Shown: positions 21,480-30,515, numbered from the stretch's first letter. The stretch: DNA of 64,000 nucleotides from Prorocentrum cordatum (GCA_963575745.1 CAUYUJ010015959.1:164503-228502); one strand, 5' to 3'. Numbers and translations are program-made. Notes: generated by a model from the sequence alone, not told the origin.

Positions 21480-22830
21480 TTGCAGACAGGTGAGAGGGCA
21501 CGACGTGAGAATTCGGCAAGAAGTTTCAAATCGCGCGACGGCGCCGGACTGTCGGCCCAGCCAGTCCAGGGGCCGTCGGCCCAGCCAGCCTGGGGAAAGA
21601 GAGCGCGGCGGCAGGTCCTGGGCGCGGGGCAGGCGCGGCAGGGGGGGCGCCGTCTAGAGTTTTACAGCGGCGCTCCTTCTGGAATTGACTTCGCTGCTCC
21701 TTGGGCTCCGGCGTCCTGCCTGTCGCGCGTTCTGAGCGCCGGGCCTCGCCGTCGCAGTCGCCGACGTCGCCGTCGTCATCGTCGTCGTCGCCGCCTTCGT
21801 CGCCGCCGCCCCCTCGTCGTCCGTCGCTGTCGCCGCCGCCGTCGTCGTCGCCTGTGCCTCGCCGTCGCCGTCGTGGCGGTCTTCCCACTGGCCGTGCCTG
21901 GGCGCGCTCGCACCACCGCGCCTTCCTGAGGTTCAGACCCTGGTCGCGCGTGCATTCAGGGACCCTCCCAGTCTGGCAAGTCGCGCCAACTTTGCCCGAT
22001 TGCCCGCTACAGACAGTCAGGTAAGTTGGTGCGATTTGAGGGCTCGGCCCGAAGTCTCAAATCGCACGAAGGCGCCAGACCGTCGGCGCAGCCGGTCCAG
22101 GTGGGGCGAAGCATCGGGCACCCGAAAACGAACGCAGGGCCCCCTGAAGACAGTGACGAGGGCACCCGTTCGGAAGTGTCAACCTCGCCTCGGGCGTCGG
22201 GTCCCGTCGCGGATCCATTGCGAATCCGACGCGGGGATCTGTTGCTCGTCGGTCGGACCCGATGCGACTTCGATGGTTTTGTGGGCGAACTCAGTTTGGG
22301 CGAACTCCGTCGGACCACTGCGCCCCTGTATAATGCGCAATGAGGGTAGCGAAGTTCTTCGAGGGCGACTTGCGCAGGGGCGTGGGGCAGGCGTGACAGG
22401 CGGGGGCGCCGTCTAGAATTTTAACAAGGCATCCCTTTTGGAATTTGATTTACATGCCCCTCCTGGTCCCGGCGTTTTGCACGTCGCGCGTTTTGAACAT
22501 TGGATCTCGCCGTCGCTTGCCCCGTCGTCGTAGTCGTCGTCGTCGTCGCCCTCGCTGCCGCCGCCGCCGTCGCCGTCGCCGACGTCGCCGTCGTCGTCGA
22601 CGCTGTCGTCGCCGCCGCCCCCCTTGTCGTGTGTCGCTGTCGCCGCCGCTGCCGTCGTCGCCTCTGCTTTTGCCGTCGTCCTCGCCGTCGCGGCGGTCTT
22701 CCCACTGGCCGCGCCTGGGCGCGCTCGCACCGTCGCGCCTCCCCGAAGTTCAGACCCTGGCCTCGCGGAGATTATGCGGCGGCCCCCGTCTGGCAAATCG
22801 CCCCACTTGTACACGGCTGTCAGTGGGAGC
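21480..22830 (+). repeat. 0.55-0.8 kb tandem duplication with (GTC)n
   Basis: Unit 1 (21480-22020) and unit 2 (22018-about 22830) align in order: ACAG-GT(G/A)AG start, TCTCAAATCGC/TTTCAAATCGC, GGCGCC...GTCGG.CAGCC, GGGGCGCCGTCTAGA, (GTC/CGC)n, and TTCAGACCCTGG...GTCTGGCAA. Unit 2 carries about 270 bp of extra sequence. Long frames are Arg- or Val/Ala-rich and follow the trinucleotide repeat, so no gene is called. 22830-23180 is unique sequence without a gene. Confidence 0.75.
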
Positions 22831-23181
22831 TAACAGTAGCCGTGCCAGGCAGCCCTCGGCCATCTTCCGCGCCTCAGCGCGCCGCGGGCACGGTGGCGGG
22901 CTGTCGCTGGCAAGGATATAGCGGCACTGCGCGCAGCCGGCCGCGCGCCGGCCCCCCCGCGCCCCCGGCCAACGAGAGGGGCGAAGTGCTCGCGGGGCCC
23001 CGAGCTTGTCCCAATTTTTCCCGCATAGTGCGCTGTGCGTGGCATTTTTGCCGCGTTTGTCCCAAAAGTGACCCAACAAATCCCGAAATTGACCCAAATG
23101 TTCCTTGCATTTTTCCGCGATTTTGTTTGACGCGGATGGCGGTGGCGGGGGGCGCGGCAGCCGGGCTTTATCGCCGGTCGG

Positions 23182-23183
<2 letters not shown>

Positions 23184-23224
<41 letters not shown>
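23184..23224. repeat. (GT)n microsatellite
   Basis: About 20 perfect GT dinucleotides. Confidence 0.99.
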
Positions 23225-23227
<3 letters not shown>

Positions 23228-23289
23228 TAATCGAGTGGCGTTCGGCCCACCCCGCCGCCGCGCCTTGGTTGTGTGTATGAAGACCAATG

Positions 23290-23690
23290 GATGTTCGTTG
23301 GGATCTCGTGGAAGGCCTCTCGGGGTCCGCGGAGGCAGTTTTGAAGCTTCTTGAGGGCCTGTTTTGTGCCTTGTGGGGCTTGTTCGGATCTCTCGAGGGT
23401 CTCTCGGTGATTCTCGGGTGCCTTTTGGGCCCCCCCCCGGGATTTTCCTGGCGCCCCTTGGGGCCTCCAGGGGGCCTTGGGGCGGAAGGTTCAGATTTTC
23501 GTTTCGTGTTCCCTCTCGTGGGCCCCTTTTGGGGCAGTCTTGGGCCCCCCCCCCCCGGGCCGTCTTGGGTGCCTGTTCGGCCGTTTCGGGGCGCTCGCCG
23601 GCCGTCTTGGTTTGTGCTTGGAGGCGCCTTTGATTGTTCTGGGGTTGTTTTGGGGGCATCCCAGGCCGTTTTGGAGAGCCAGGCGGGCAA
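23290..23690. repeat. Degenerate GGCCTCTTGGG block
   Basis: Same family as 20920-21350. The shared core at 23480-23520 reads GGCGGAAGGTTCAGATTTTC then GTTTCG. Poly-C and poly-G runs interrupt it. Confidence 0.72.
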
Positions 23691-23696
23691 CGCGGG

Positions 23697-23873
23697 GCTA
23701 CAGGCGGGGGATAGGGCGAGCTGCGCGCGATCGCAGCGAGCGCATCCGATGCAGTTTCCTGCTCTAGTTGCGCGTCAGGGTACGACTGTTGCATCATCGA
23801 CAGTATCGTTGCAGCGCGGAACAAGGACCGCCCCCCCCCCCCCCCTTCCGCACCCCACGTCAGAAGTATGTCA
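23697..23873 (+). repeat. Dispersed repeat interrupted by the YR element
   Basis: Matches 49512-49683 by eye over about 170 bp, sharing GCGGGGGATA-GGCGAGC, AGCGAGCGCATCCG, TCCTGCTCTAGTTGCGCG and (after a poly-C run here) AGAAGTAT/GGAAGTAT. The match ends where repeat A1 of the YR element begins, so this is probably the 5' insertion boundary. Confidence 0.7.
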
Positions 23874-23976
23874 GTGCGTGCACGGGAAGGTTGTGAGCGA
23901 AATGACTTGATTAGACAGGGTAGAAACGAACCAATTAAATGGGGGACCCCTGGACTCCATAGCCTTTCTTCGGTTC
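23874..23976 (+). repeat. Split direct repeat A1
   Basis: Aligns with 30297-30405 with about 90% identity by eye. Shared blocks are GCGTGCACGGGAAGGTTG, GAGCGAAATGACTTGAT, AGAAACGAACCAATT and ATAGCCTTTCTTCGGTTC. Confidence 0.9.
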
Positions 23977-23979
23977 GAG

Positions 23980-24450
23980 ATGGCCCGGGTCCCAGCGGGC
24001 CACTGGGCTGTCCTCGCGCTGGGGTTTCTCCACATCTCCTCGCTCCTCTCGCCCGCGGGACCGCGCCCATCGGCTGGGCTGCCGCCCTGCGCGCTGGAGG
24101 TCGTGTGCCCGCCCGCGTGGCTGCCGCCCGGGGACGGAGGAGACGCTTGTCCTCCTTGTCCCGAGGCGCCGCCTTGCGAGGCGACTCCCGCCGTCTGCCC
24201 GGCCCCCAAGCTGGCGCAGGCTCAGGCGGAGCCTGAGGCGGACCCGCTCGGCGCCCTCGTGGCGGCGGTCCCTGGCGTGCTGGTGGCGCTGCTGCTGGAG
24301 GCGTACCGCGCCTTGCGAGGCTGCTGTGGCCGAAGGCCCAAGGCTGCGGAGGCCGTGATCGGAGGGCGTGATGGCGCTGCTCCCGCGAGACGAGGGGCTG
24401 GAATGGTGGAGGCGGCTACTGCCGGGCCAGCGGCTCGTCGTAAGATATAG
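23980..24450 (+). CDS. Short leader ORF of the YR element
   Basis: 156 codons from ATG 23980, starting 4 bp after A1. The first 25 residues are hydrophobic (VLALGFLHISSLL) and look like a signal or anchor segment. A Cys/Pro-rich middle (CPPCPEAPPCEATPAVC) and a second hydrophobic run (LVAAVPGVLVALLLEAY) follow. It overlaps the next ORF by about 80 bp in another frame. Such a membrane-like ORF is not a standard part of YR elements. I do not know its role, and it could be fortuitous in GC-rich DNA. Confidence 0.4.
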   Translation: MARVPAGHWAVLALGFLHISSLLSPAGPRPSAGLPPCALEVVCPPAWLPPGDGGDACPPCPEAPPCEATPAVCPAPKLAQAQAEPEADPLGALVAAVPGVLVALLLEAYRALRGCCGRRPKAAEAVIGGRDGAAPARRGAGMVEAATAGPAARRKI

Positions 24451-24970
24451 TGACGATCAGGTGGACCACGAACGCGTGCTCCTGTACCCGAGCTGGCCGC
24501 CGGGCACCTGGGCCGCGTTGACTCCTGACGGCGACGAGTGCGAGGAGGACTACACCGGCGCGAGCCCGCAAACTGGGCCCGAGGGCGCGGCCCTGATGCC
24601 AGCAGGCGAAGGCGCGCCCGAGGGCCGGCCGCGGCCGATCTACCGCCTTCGGGCGGCCCTCTCGGATCAGGAGCTCAAGGCGGCGACCATGCGTGGCCGC
24701 GCGCTGGTGGAGGAACGTCTGCCGGGCATCGCGCCCGGGCCGCCTGTTGAGGTAGCGTGCCCGGGCGACAGGCTGGTGGAGCGGGCGGACTTCTTCGGCG
24801 AGGCGAGGCGGCCAGCGTTGCGGCGTCAGCGAGGGAAGCAGCCCCCTGCCCCTCTGGAGGACGACCGCGTCTGGGCGGTGGCCGAGCCCACGGAGAGAGC
24901 GCGGCGGTGGGCAACGCCGTGGATCGCTCCGACAAGGAGCGTGCGAACGGCGACCCCGGATCCTGGCTGA
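24368..24970 (+). CDS. YR element ORF1, N-terminal part
   Basis: 200 codons with WWRRLLPGQRLVVRYSDD, then HERVLLYPSWPPGTWAALTP, then DGDECEEDY. A hydrophobic W-x-x-L-T-P-D-G-D-x-x-x-E-D-Y string is typical, in my memory, of the first ORF in dinoflagellate YR elements. It likely acts as a structural (gag-like) protein. The C-terminal half drifts to Ala/Arg. The real protein probably changes frame into the ORF at 24757. Confidence 0.5.
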   Translation: MMALLPRDEGLEWWRRLLPGQRLVVRYSDDQVDHERVLLYPSWPPGTWAALTPDGDECEEDYTGASPQTGPEGAALMPAGEGAPEGRPRPIYRLRAALSDQELKAATMRGRALVEERLPGIAPGPPVEVACPGDRLVERADFFGEARRPALRRQRGKQPPAPLEDDRVWAVAEPTERARRWATPWIAPTRSVRTATPDPG

Positions 24971-25416
24971 GGGACTTCCTGAGGTCCAAGGGCATCGGCG
25001 ACAATGACAGAGTGGCGCATGAGATGCGCGCTCTCTGCGACATCCTCTTCTGGGCCGCGGTCTACGACCAAGTGAATCTAGGCGGCCTGATGTGCCTGGA
25101 GACGGCGGCGAGGAGGATCGCGGGGCTGGTAGCGGTGCACTCCGACCCGGCCAAGCCTGTGTGGGGCCGCGCCCGCCTGTACACTGGCGCCGCGTCTTCA
25201 GACGACATCGCGGGTCAGGCCCTGCTGCAGTTCGCCACCAGGAAGATCAAGGAGCAGCAGGAGGCCCGGGCGGTGCTCTCGCATGGCAAGGGCCCGCAGC
25301 GCACCGAGGGCGACGGCACCGCCGACGACGGCGGCAAGGGTCAGCTGGGGCGCCCGCCACCGAAGAACACGAAGGGAGGCGCGGGGGGGGCTGACGCTCC
25401 CCCCAAGGGGCAATGA
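24757..25416 (+). CDS. YR element gag-like ORF, C-terminal part
   Basis: From about residue 55 it reads SDKERANGDPGSWLRDFLRS, then an all-helical segment (AHEMRALCDILFWAAVYDQV, LMCLETAARRIAGLV), and a charged Gly/Lys tail ending DAPPKGQ. It overlaps the RT frame by 4 bp (25413-25416). A helical core with a basic tail fits a nucleic-acid-binding Gag. No zinc knuckle is visible. The first 50 residues look out of frame. Confidence 0.5.
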   Translation: MPGRQAGGAGGLLRRGEAASVAASAREAAPCPSGGRPRLGGGRAHGESAAVGNAVDRSDKERANGDPGSWLRDFLRSKGIGDNDRVAHEMRALCDILFWAAVYDQVNLGGLMCLETAARRIAGLVAVHSDPAKPVWGRARLYTGAASSDDIAGQALLQFATRKIKEQQEARAVLSHGKGPQRTEGDGTADDGGKGQLGRPPPKNTKGGAGGADAPPKGQ

Positions 25417-26780
25417 TGGCCCCTACGGCCGGGGGGGACCCCGTCCCCGGCCGAGATTCAGGGGTGACGCGGGGTCGGCTTGCCGCCTCGCGCAGTGCCA
25501 GGGAGCTGTTCCCGCTGCCGCGCTGGCGCCTGCCTGAGCTGCCCGTGGCCGACTCCGTTCGGAGTATGGCCCTGCGGCGGCGCGAGAGGCTGGTGTTCAA
25601 GATGGGTAACGAGGCGGTGGGTGCTCTGAACTGGCTTGCTGGCTTTCGGGGCGGACCGGCCCATTTCGATCCCGACCCGATGCAGCTTGAAGTTTTGGAG
25701 CGGATCTGCGAGCTAGCCTCGCGGCGGTACCCGGGTCCTGACGCTCTCAGTGAACGCGCGGCCGTCCGCCGGCTGCTGCGCGGGCATGCACCGCGCGATG
25801 GGGCGGGATGCCTCACCCGTGTCGCGCCTTTCAGAAAGGGCCTTGTCTCGTTACCCGAGACAGTGGAGGGCTGCCCGCCGTTTGAGGACGTGGCCCCTCC
25901 AGAGGTCCAGCGATTCCTGAAGGGGCATCCCGAGCGCATGCTGCGCGCTGACAGTCCCTCTTCTACCGTGACACCTTACTTCGACCCCGCGCTAAAGCGC
26001 AGCGTGAAGACCTACAGACAGTTCATCATCGACCTGCGCCGACGCGGCTTGGTCGGCTGGACCACGCGTCCGCGCCGCCAGGTTGGCCTCTTCTTCGTCG
26101 AGAAGGACGGAGGTCAGCGGCTCAGGCTCATCCTTGACGCCAGGCCCGCGAACCTTCTCTTCGAGCCGCCGCCGGGCGTCAGCCTCTTGAGCGCGAAGGG
26201 CCTCAGCCGAGTCGAGATCGCCCTGCCAGATGGCCTGGGCCCATGGAGCGAGGAGGCGGAGCGGCCCCTCGGCAGCTATTCTTTGCACGTGAGCCTGGCC
26301 GACGTGAAGGACTGCTTCCGCAGGTTGCGACTTCCTGGATGGCTCTCCGAGTAGTTCTGCTTACCCGTCGTGCCAGCGTACTTGCTTGGCGCGGAGGGCC
26401 AGATCTGGGAAGGCAGGACGCTGGAGAGGCACGATCTGGTGAGTCCGCGCTGGGCCGTCTTCCCAATGGGCTTCACGTGGAGCTTGTGGGCTGCCCAGCG
26501 GATCAACGAGTACCAGGCGAGCTCCATCTGCCCGCAGCTGCGCGAGGGCCCCCTGGCTGACCGTGGCAGGCCCCCTGTCTTCGGTCCCAGCGTCTCCAAG
26601 GGCCACGTTTCGCACTGCGTGTACGTCGACAACCTGGGTGTGGCCTCCACCGACGAGCCCATCGTCACCGATGCGATCGCGCAGCTGGTTGAGGGCTTGG
26701 ACCAGCGCGGCCTCCTCCTCCACGGCAGCTCCGCGGGCACCGAGGTGAGGTTTCGGGGGCCCTCTGGAGGGCGAGAGTGA
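25413..26780 (+). pseudogene. Reverse transcriptase of the YR element, with in-frame TAG
   Basis: RT fingers and palm are visible: VGLFFVEKDGGQRLRLILDA (K...R.I.D), SLHVSLADVKDCFRRLRLPG (catalytic motif A), then a TAG at 26352-26354. The same frame goes on with FCLPVVPAYLL, FPMGFTWSLWAAQR (motif B) and HCVYVDNLGV (motif C, with Asn for the second Asp). The stop sits where a residue before F-C-L-P is expected; TAC/TAT to TAG is the simplest change. Near 26750 the frame must move to reach the next ORF. The function in the family is copying element RNA into DNA. Confidence 0.8.
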
Positions 26781-27940
26781 CGCAGAAGCGGTTCTGGCTC
26801 ATTCGACAGGCCCTGAACGGCCTCCTGCGACGCCGCCGTCTCACGGGCTGGGCGGTTGAGGTCCTGGTGGGCCACTGCGCGTTTGCGGGATTGCTGAGCA
26901 GAGGCACGTTGAGCGTATTCCATGCGGTCTATGCTTTCATGCGGGCGTCTAATGCCGAACCTAGGATGCTGTGGCTCGAAGCCCGCCAGGAGCTCGAGAC
27001 GTTCCGAGGCCTCCTCATCTTCTTAGAGAGTGACTGGACGCTGCAGTGGAACGATCTGGTGGTGGCGACCGACAGCAGCCTGGAGGCAGGAGCTGTCTCG
27101 ACCACCCGTTGGCCCCGATCGCTGGTGGCCGAGGCGGGCCGCGTGCAGGAGCGCGCCCGCTTCCGGGAGCCCGCGGCGGTCGAGGCCGACGGCGCTGCCG
27201 GGGGCGCTCCTGCTGCCCGCCGCGGCGCGCGAAAGGCGGCGCTGGAGGCGGCTGGCTTCTGGCGCGACGCCGATGGCGAGTGGCGGCTGGCCGAGGGCGC
27301 GATCGACAGCGACGAGCAGGCCGCTGCGTGGGAGGCAGACCCGTCCTTCCCCGAGGTGCCCGCCGCGGGCTTGGCGAGTAGCCGCTGGCGCACCAAGCAG
27401 GTGCAGCGCTGGCGATTCGAGGAGGGCATCCTTATTCAGGGGGCCCGAGCACTGGTGATGGGCGTCCGTCGCATCGCCCAGTCTGTGTTCGGTGCTGCCT
27501 GCCGTCAGCTGATTCTGTCGGATAACATGTCAGTTGTACTGTCTTTCAACAGGAGTCGCGCGAAAGAGTTTGCTCTCCTCGTCCAGGTCCGCAGGTTTCA
27601 AGCTTGCTGTCTCGCAAGGAATCTGAAGGTGTCTGTGAGGTGGGTTCCGTCTGAGTTGAATCCCGCCGATTATGGGTCTCGTGCTTTTGATAAGAAAGGA
27701 GCCAAGGAGTCTCTTGGTGCACTTCTTCCCGATACATTTTTTCAGAGGAGTCCAGGTCTAAAGGTCCCCCTGAGGTTCGCGCTCCCTTCCATTCTTACCC
27801 GCCTGGGAATTCTGTGCAGTGCCCGTTGCAGCGTGACCCTCAGAGAGCTCAGTTTGTTCTGCCCGAGTTGCCCGAGAAGTCTGACTGGTGTCTTGATGCC
27901 CACGTTTGCTCTGAGCCTGTGTATTCGAGGAGCGGTCTGA
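26777..27940 (+). CDS. RT connection and RNase H of the YR element
   Basis: Opens with a GTG and reads TQKRFWLIRQALNGLLRRRR and GHCAFAGLLSRGTLSVFHAV (RT thumb/connection). RNase H follows: LVVATDSSLEAGAVS (first Asp), LILSDNMSVVLSF, and VRWVPSELNPADYGSRAF (last Asp), the form usual in DIRS-type elements. Meaningful sequence ends near 27740; the rest to 27940 is out of frame. An Ala/Arg-rich insert (about 27170-27400) sits inside the RNase H. Overlaps the RT frame by 4 bp. Confidence 0.78.
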   Translation: MTQKRFWLIRQALNGLLRRRRLTGWAVEVLVGHCAFAGLLSRGTLSVFHAVYAFMRASNAEPRMLWLEARQELETFRGLLIFLESDWTLQWNDLVVATDSSLEAGAVSTTRWPRSLVAEAGRVQERARFREPAAVEADGAAGGAPAARRGARKAALEAAGFWRDADGEWRLAEGAIDSDEQAAAWEADPSFPEVPAAGLASSRWRTKQVQRWRFEEGILIQGARALVMGVRRIAQSVFGAACRQLILSDNMSVVLSFNRSRAKEFALLVQVRRFQACCLARNLKVSVRWVPSELNPADYGSRAFDKKGAKESLGALLPDTFFQRSPGLKVPLRFALPSILTRLGILCSARCSVTLRELSLFCPSCPRSLTGVLMPTFALSLCIRGAV

Positions 27941-28009
27941 CGTCCTCGTATCCCGTTTCGGCTCAAACCTGTTTGCAGGCCCGCTCCTTCGACGGGCCTT
28001 CGTCCTCGC

Positions 28010-29422
28010 ATGCTGCGCCGAGGACTGCGGCGGGAGACCCCGCCGCCTCCGCCTGGGGCTCCGGCGCGGCGACCGCGACTGCTGGAGAGGGCCACGTCGG
28101 CCGAGCCGGCAGCGCCGACCTCCCGACAGCTGGTGGCGCGAGAGTCGGGCAGCAGGACCCCCCGAGGGCCGCAGCGCCTGCCGAGGCTCACCGCGGCCCA
28201 GGGAGCGCAGGACTGGCAGGCCAGGCTGAGCTTGGTCGAGCTGCCGCCAGCGCCCACGCTGCCCGAGCACGAGCGCGACCTCCAAGCCCTCCCCCAGGAC
28301 TGGTCGCGCCCGATCGTGGCCGGCAGCGACGACGGCAGCAGCGCCTCCGACGATCAGCAGGTCGTGCCAGCCGGCGAGAGGCGCGAGAGGGAGCTGCTGA
28401 GAAAGGCAGTTCGGAGGCGACGTGCGTACGGCGCGGAGGCGTCACAGGACAGCACGGCGGTGGAGGGCCAGACGTTCCTGGAGAGGCGGTCGGTGTTCGG
28501 ACCTGCGAGGAACCGCTACACTCAAGAGCTGGAGGCCTTCCTGGATTTTTGCGATCAGGGCCCAGCGCGGGCCTTGACCACGGCCTCAGAAGTGGACGAG
28601 GCGATGGTCGACTACATGAACCTTCTGTTCTTCGAAGGCCACGAGAGCGCCAAGGGCGATCAGGTGATGGCAGGCCTCATGCACAGGTTCCCGGAGTTCT
28701 CGAAGCAGGGCGAGGACAAGACACCTCGGGCCTGGAGGTGCCTCCGAAGATGGCGCAAGCTGGCGCCCGGGCGGAGCCGCCGCGCATGACCTTTGGCCCT
28801 CTGGCGCGGGCTCGCCTGGCGCATGGTGGTGCGAGGCGCGCTGCAGATGGCGGTGTTCCTGCTCACGATGGCCTCCGGCTACTTCAGGCCCAGTCATCTG
28901 CTGACGCTGACGAGAGGCAACATCATCGCGCCTGCGATGGGAGTGCGCCGCTGGTGGTCGCTGCTGCGGTTTCCAGACGACAAGCCCCAGAGAAGCAAGA
29001 CAGGACTGTCGGACGTCGGGGTGATGTTGGACAGCGGATGGTTTCAGTGTGCCATGCCCATCTTCCGAGAGCTCGCCCGAGGGGATCCCGAAGAAAAGGT
29101 GTGGGCGTTCAATTACCCTCAGTTTCTTGCAGTGTTCAAGAAGGCGTTGAGCGACTCACAGATTCGAGAGCACACTGTCCCGTATCAAGCCAGATACTCA
29201 GGGCCCAGTATAGACAACGCTCGACGATACAGAACGATCGAGGAGACACACACAAGGGGCCAGTGGAAGCATGCGAAGCCGAAGCAACGTTACAAGAAGG
29301 CGGCGAGGTTGGGTCAAAGTTGGTCTCTCCTGCCGTCCCAGCTGCAAGGTACTCTGACACAGCGCGAGCTACATCTAGAGGACACACTGCGCGGAAAAGG
29401 TGCAGAGACAATTACTCTGTGA
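28010..29422 (+). pseudogene. Tyrosine recombinase of the YR element, with in-frame TGA
   Basis: An N-terminal SAM-like core-binding domain (FGPARNRYTQELEAFLDFCD, VDEAMVDYMNLLFFEGHESA) runs to TGA at 28787-28789. The same frame resumes with LALWRGLAWRMVVRGALQMA and YFRPSHLLTL (catalytic Arg I). The C-terminus has PYQARYSGPSIDNARRY (H-x-x-R region, His replaced by Tyr), RGQWK (Trp/His position) and RYKKAARL with the nucleophilic Tyr. The enzyme would integrate a circular DNA intermediate. TGG to TGA is the likeliest origin of the stop. It ends at 29422, and the MTase-like domain follows in another frame. Confidence 0.8.
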
Positions 29423-30234
29423 GGCGGCACGGCCGCCAGCGTAAGTACATTCTTGATCTGTTCTCGGGTTCGAACTCGATAGATAAGGCCGCTGTGAAGC
29501 GAGGTTTCAACTACCATGGTTTTGACAGCCTCAATGGGCCCAATGAGGACCTTGCTAGACCAGTCGTGCTTGCGCGTGTTAGGGCCGCTATATCTAGGCA
29601 TGAGGTGATAGCCGCGTCTCTTGAGCCTCCTTGTGCGTCTTGGGGAACTGCGGCTGATCGGGGTCGTCAGCCGGGTCGCTCGAAGGATTTTCCCTGGGGC
29701 CTCCCCGACGCCTCAGATTACGCGACTAGGATAATCTCACAGGGAAACGCCACTTGTCGAGCCGCGTTGAAATTAATGAAGGCGCTTGCCCGCTCGCAGG
29801 TGCCCTTTGTTTTTGAGCATCCGATAAACAGTAGAGCCTGGCGCGCGCCTGAACTGACGTCTCTTATTGACCAATATCGCATGTATTCTCGAGTGTGTGA
29901 TCAGCGTCAGTTTGGGGTCCGCTGGAGAAAGCGTGCAGTTTTTTTTGTTTTTTTCGGAGTGGACCCCCAGGACACTTTGAAAGCCCAAAGGCGGTGCCAC
30001 AGTTTTGGTGGCGTTTGCTCGGCTTCAGGGAAGCCCCGCGTTATCCTGGAAGGCAAGGCCCCCTCTGGGGCCACGTGGACATCTCTGGCAGCTTCGTATC
30101 CTCCGCAGCTGGCTGACTGCATTGTGAACTGTTTACTGCGCCGCCAGAGAGATCAAGAGGCGGCATCTTTCCTTAAACCCGCCTCGCTCTCCCAGAGAAC
30201 CCTTTGGGATTTTGGGCTGTCAATTGCGTCCTAG
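29400..30234 (+). CDS. C5-cytosine-methyltransferase-like domain of the YR element
   Basis: The last 270 residues of a long frame hold the C5-MTase motifs in order. Motif I is YILDLFSGSNSIDKAA (29440-29490). Motif IV is LEPPCASWGTA, with the catalytic Cys at 29632-29634. Motif VI is FVFEHPINSR (29806-29835, Glu kept, ENV changed to EHP). Motif VIII is QFGVRWRKRAVFF (29908-29945). Motif X is SYPPQLADCIVNCL (about 30094-30135). There is almost no target-recognition domain between VIII and X. It probably forms the C-terminus of the YR polyprotein; joining needs one frame change near 29400. Its stop lies inside repeat B1. Activity cannot be judged from sequence alone. Confidence 0.72.
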
Positions 30235-30281
30235 TTTCGCCGAGACGAGTGGCATGTGGTAGCAAAAACGTTCCCCACCGA
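30215..30281 (+). repeat. Split direct repeat B1
   Basis: Matches 30442-30508: GGCTGTCAATTGCGTCC, CGAGTGGCATGTGGTAGC and AAAAACGTTCCCCACCGA are shared, with about four mismatches. It overlaps the last codons of the MTase-like ORF. Confidence 0.9.
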
Positions 30282-30296
30282 ATGTAGCAGTTAACC

Positions 30297-30405
30297 AGTC
30301 AGCGCGTGCACGGGAAGGTTGCGAGCGAAATGACTTGATGAGACAGGTCAGAAACGAACCAATTGAAATGGGGGACCCCTGGAGTCCATAGCCTTTCTTC
30401 GGTTC
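30297..30405 (+). repeat. Split direct repeat A2
   Basis: Second copy of A1, lying between B1 and B2. A 15-bp spacer separates it from B1. Confidence 0.9.
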
Positions 30406-30441
30406 CCGCCCTCCCTTGTCTCCCTCTCTGCTCTGTCGCCA

Positions 30442-30508
30442 GGCTGTCAATTGCGTCCCAGCTTCGCCAAGACGAGTGGCATGTGGTAGCAAAAACGTTC
30501 CCCACCGA
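30442..30508 (+). repeat. Split direct repeat B2
   Basis: Second copy of B1, marking the right end of the YR element. Confidence 0.9.
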
Positions 30509-30515
30509 TATGGTT

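Larger units (their letters stand above)
23874..30515 (+). mobile_element. YR (DIRS/Ngaro-like) retroelement with split direct repeats
   Basis: A 6.6-kb element. Direct repeat A1 lies at the left end. The right end is B1-A2-B2, the split-direct-repeat layout known from Ngaro/PAT-type YR retrotransposons. Inside, in order on the + strand, are a short ORF, gag-like ORFs, RT, RNase H, tyrosine recombinase and a C5-methyltransferase-like domain. No LTRs, integrase or protease are seen, as expected for this order. The copy carries in-frame stops at 26352 and 28787 and needs frame changes near 26750, 27740-28010 and 29400, so it is probably dead. The family is dinoflagellate-specific as far as I know. 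Confidence 0.82.

Noticed and set aside
26352-26354. Programmed stop-codon readthrough in the RT
   Set aside because: No stimulatory structure or context recognised, and other breaks in the element make simple mutation likelier.
27814-29400. First 530 codons of the 806-codon frame that ends in the methyltransferase-like domain
   Set aside because: Over this stretch the conserved recombinase sequence lies in another frame, so this frame is a shadow until about 29400.
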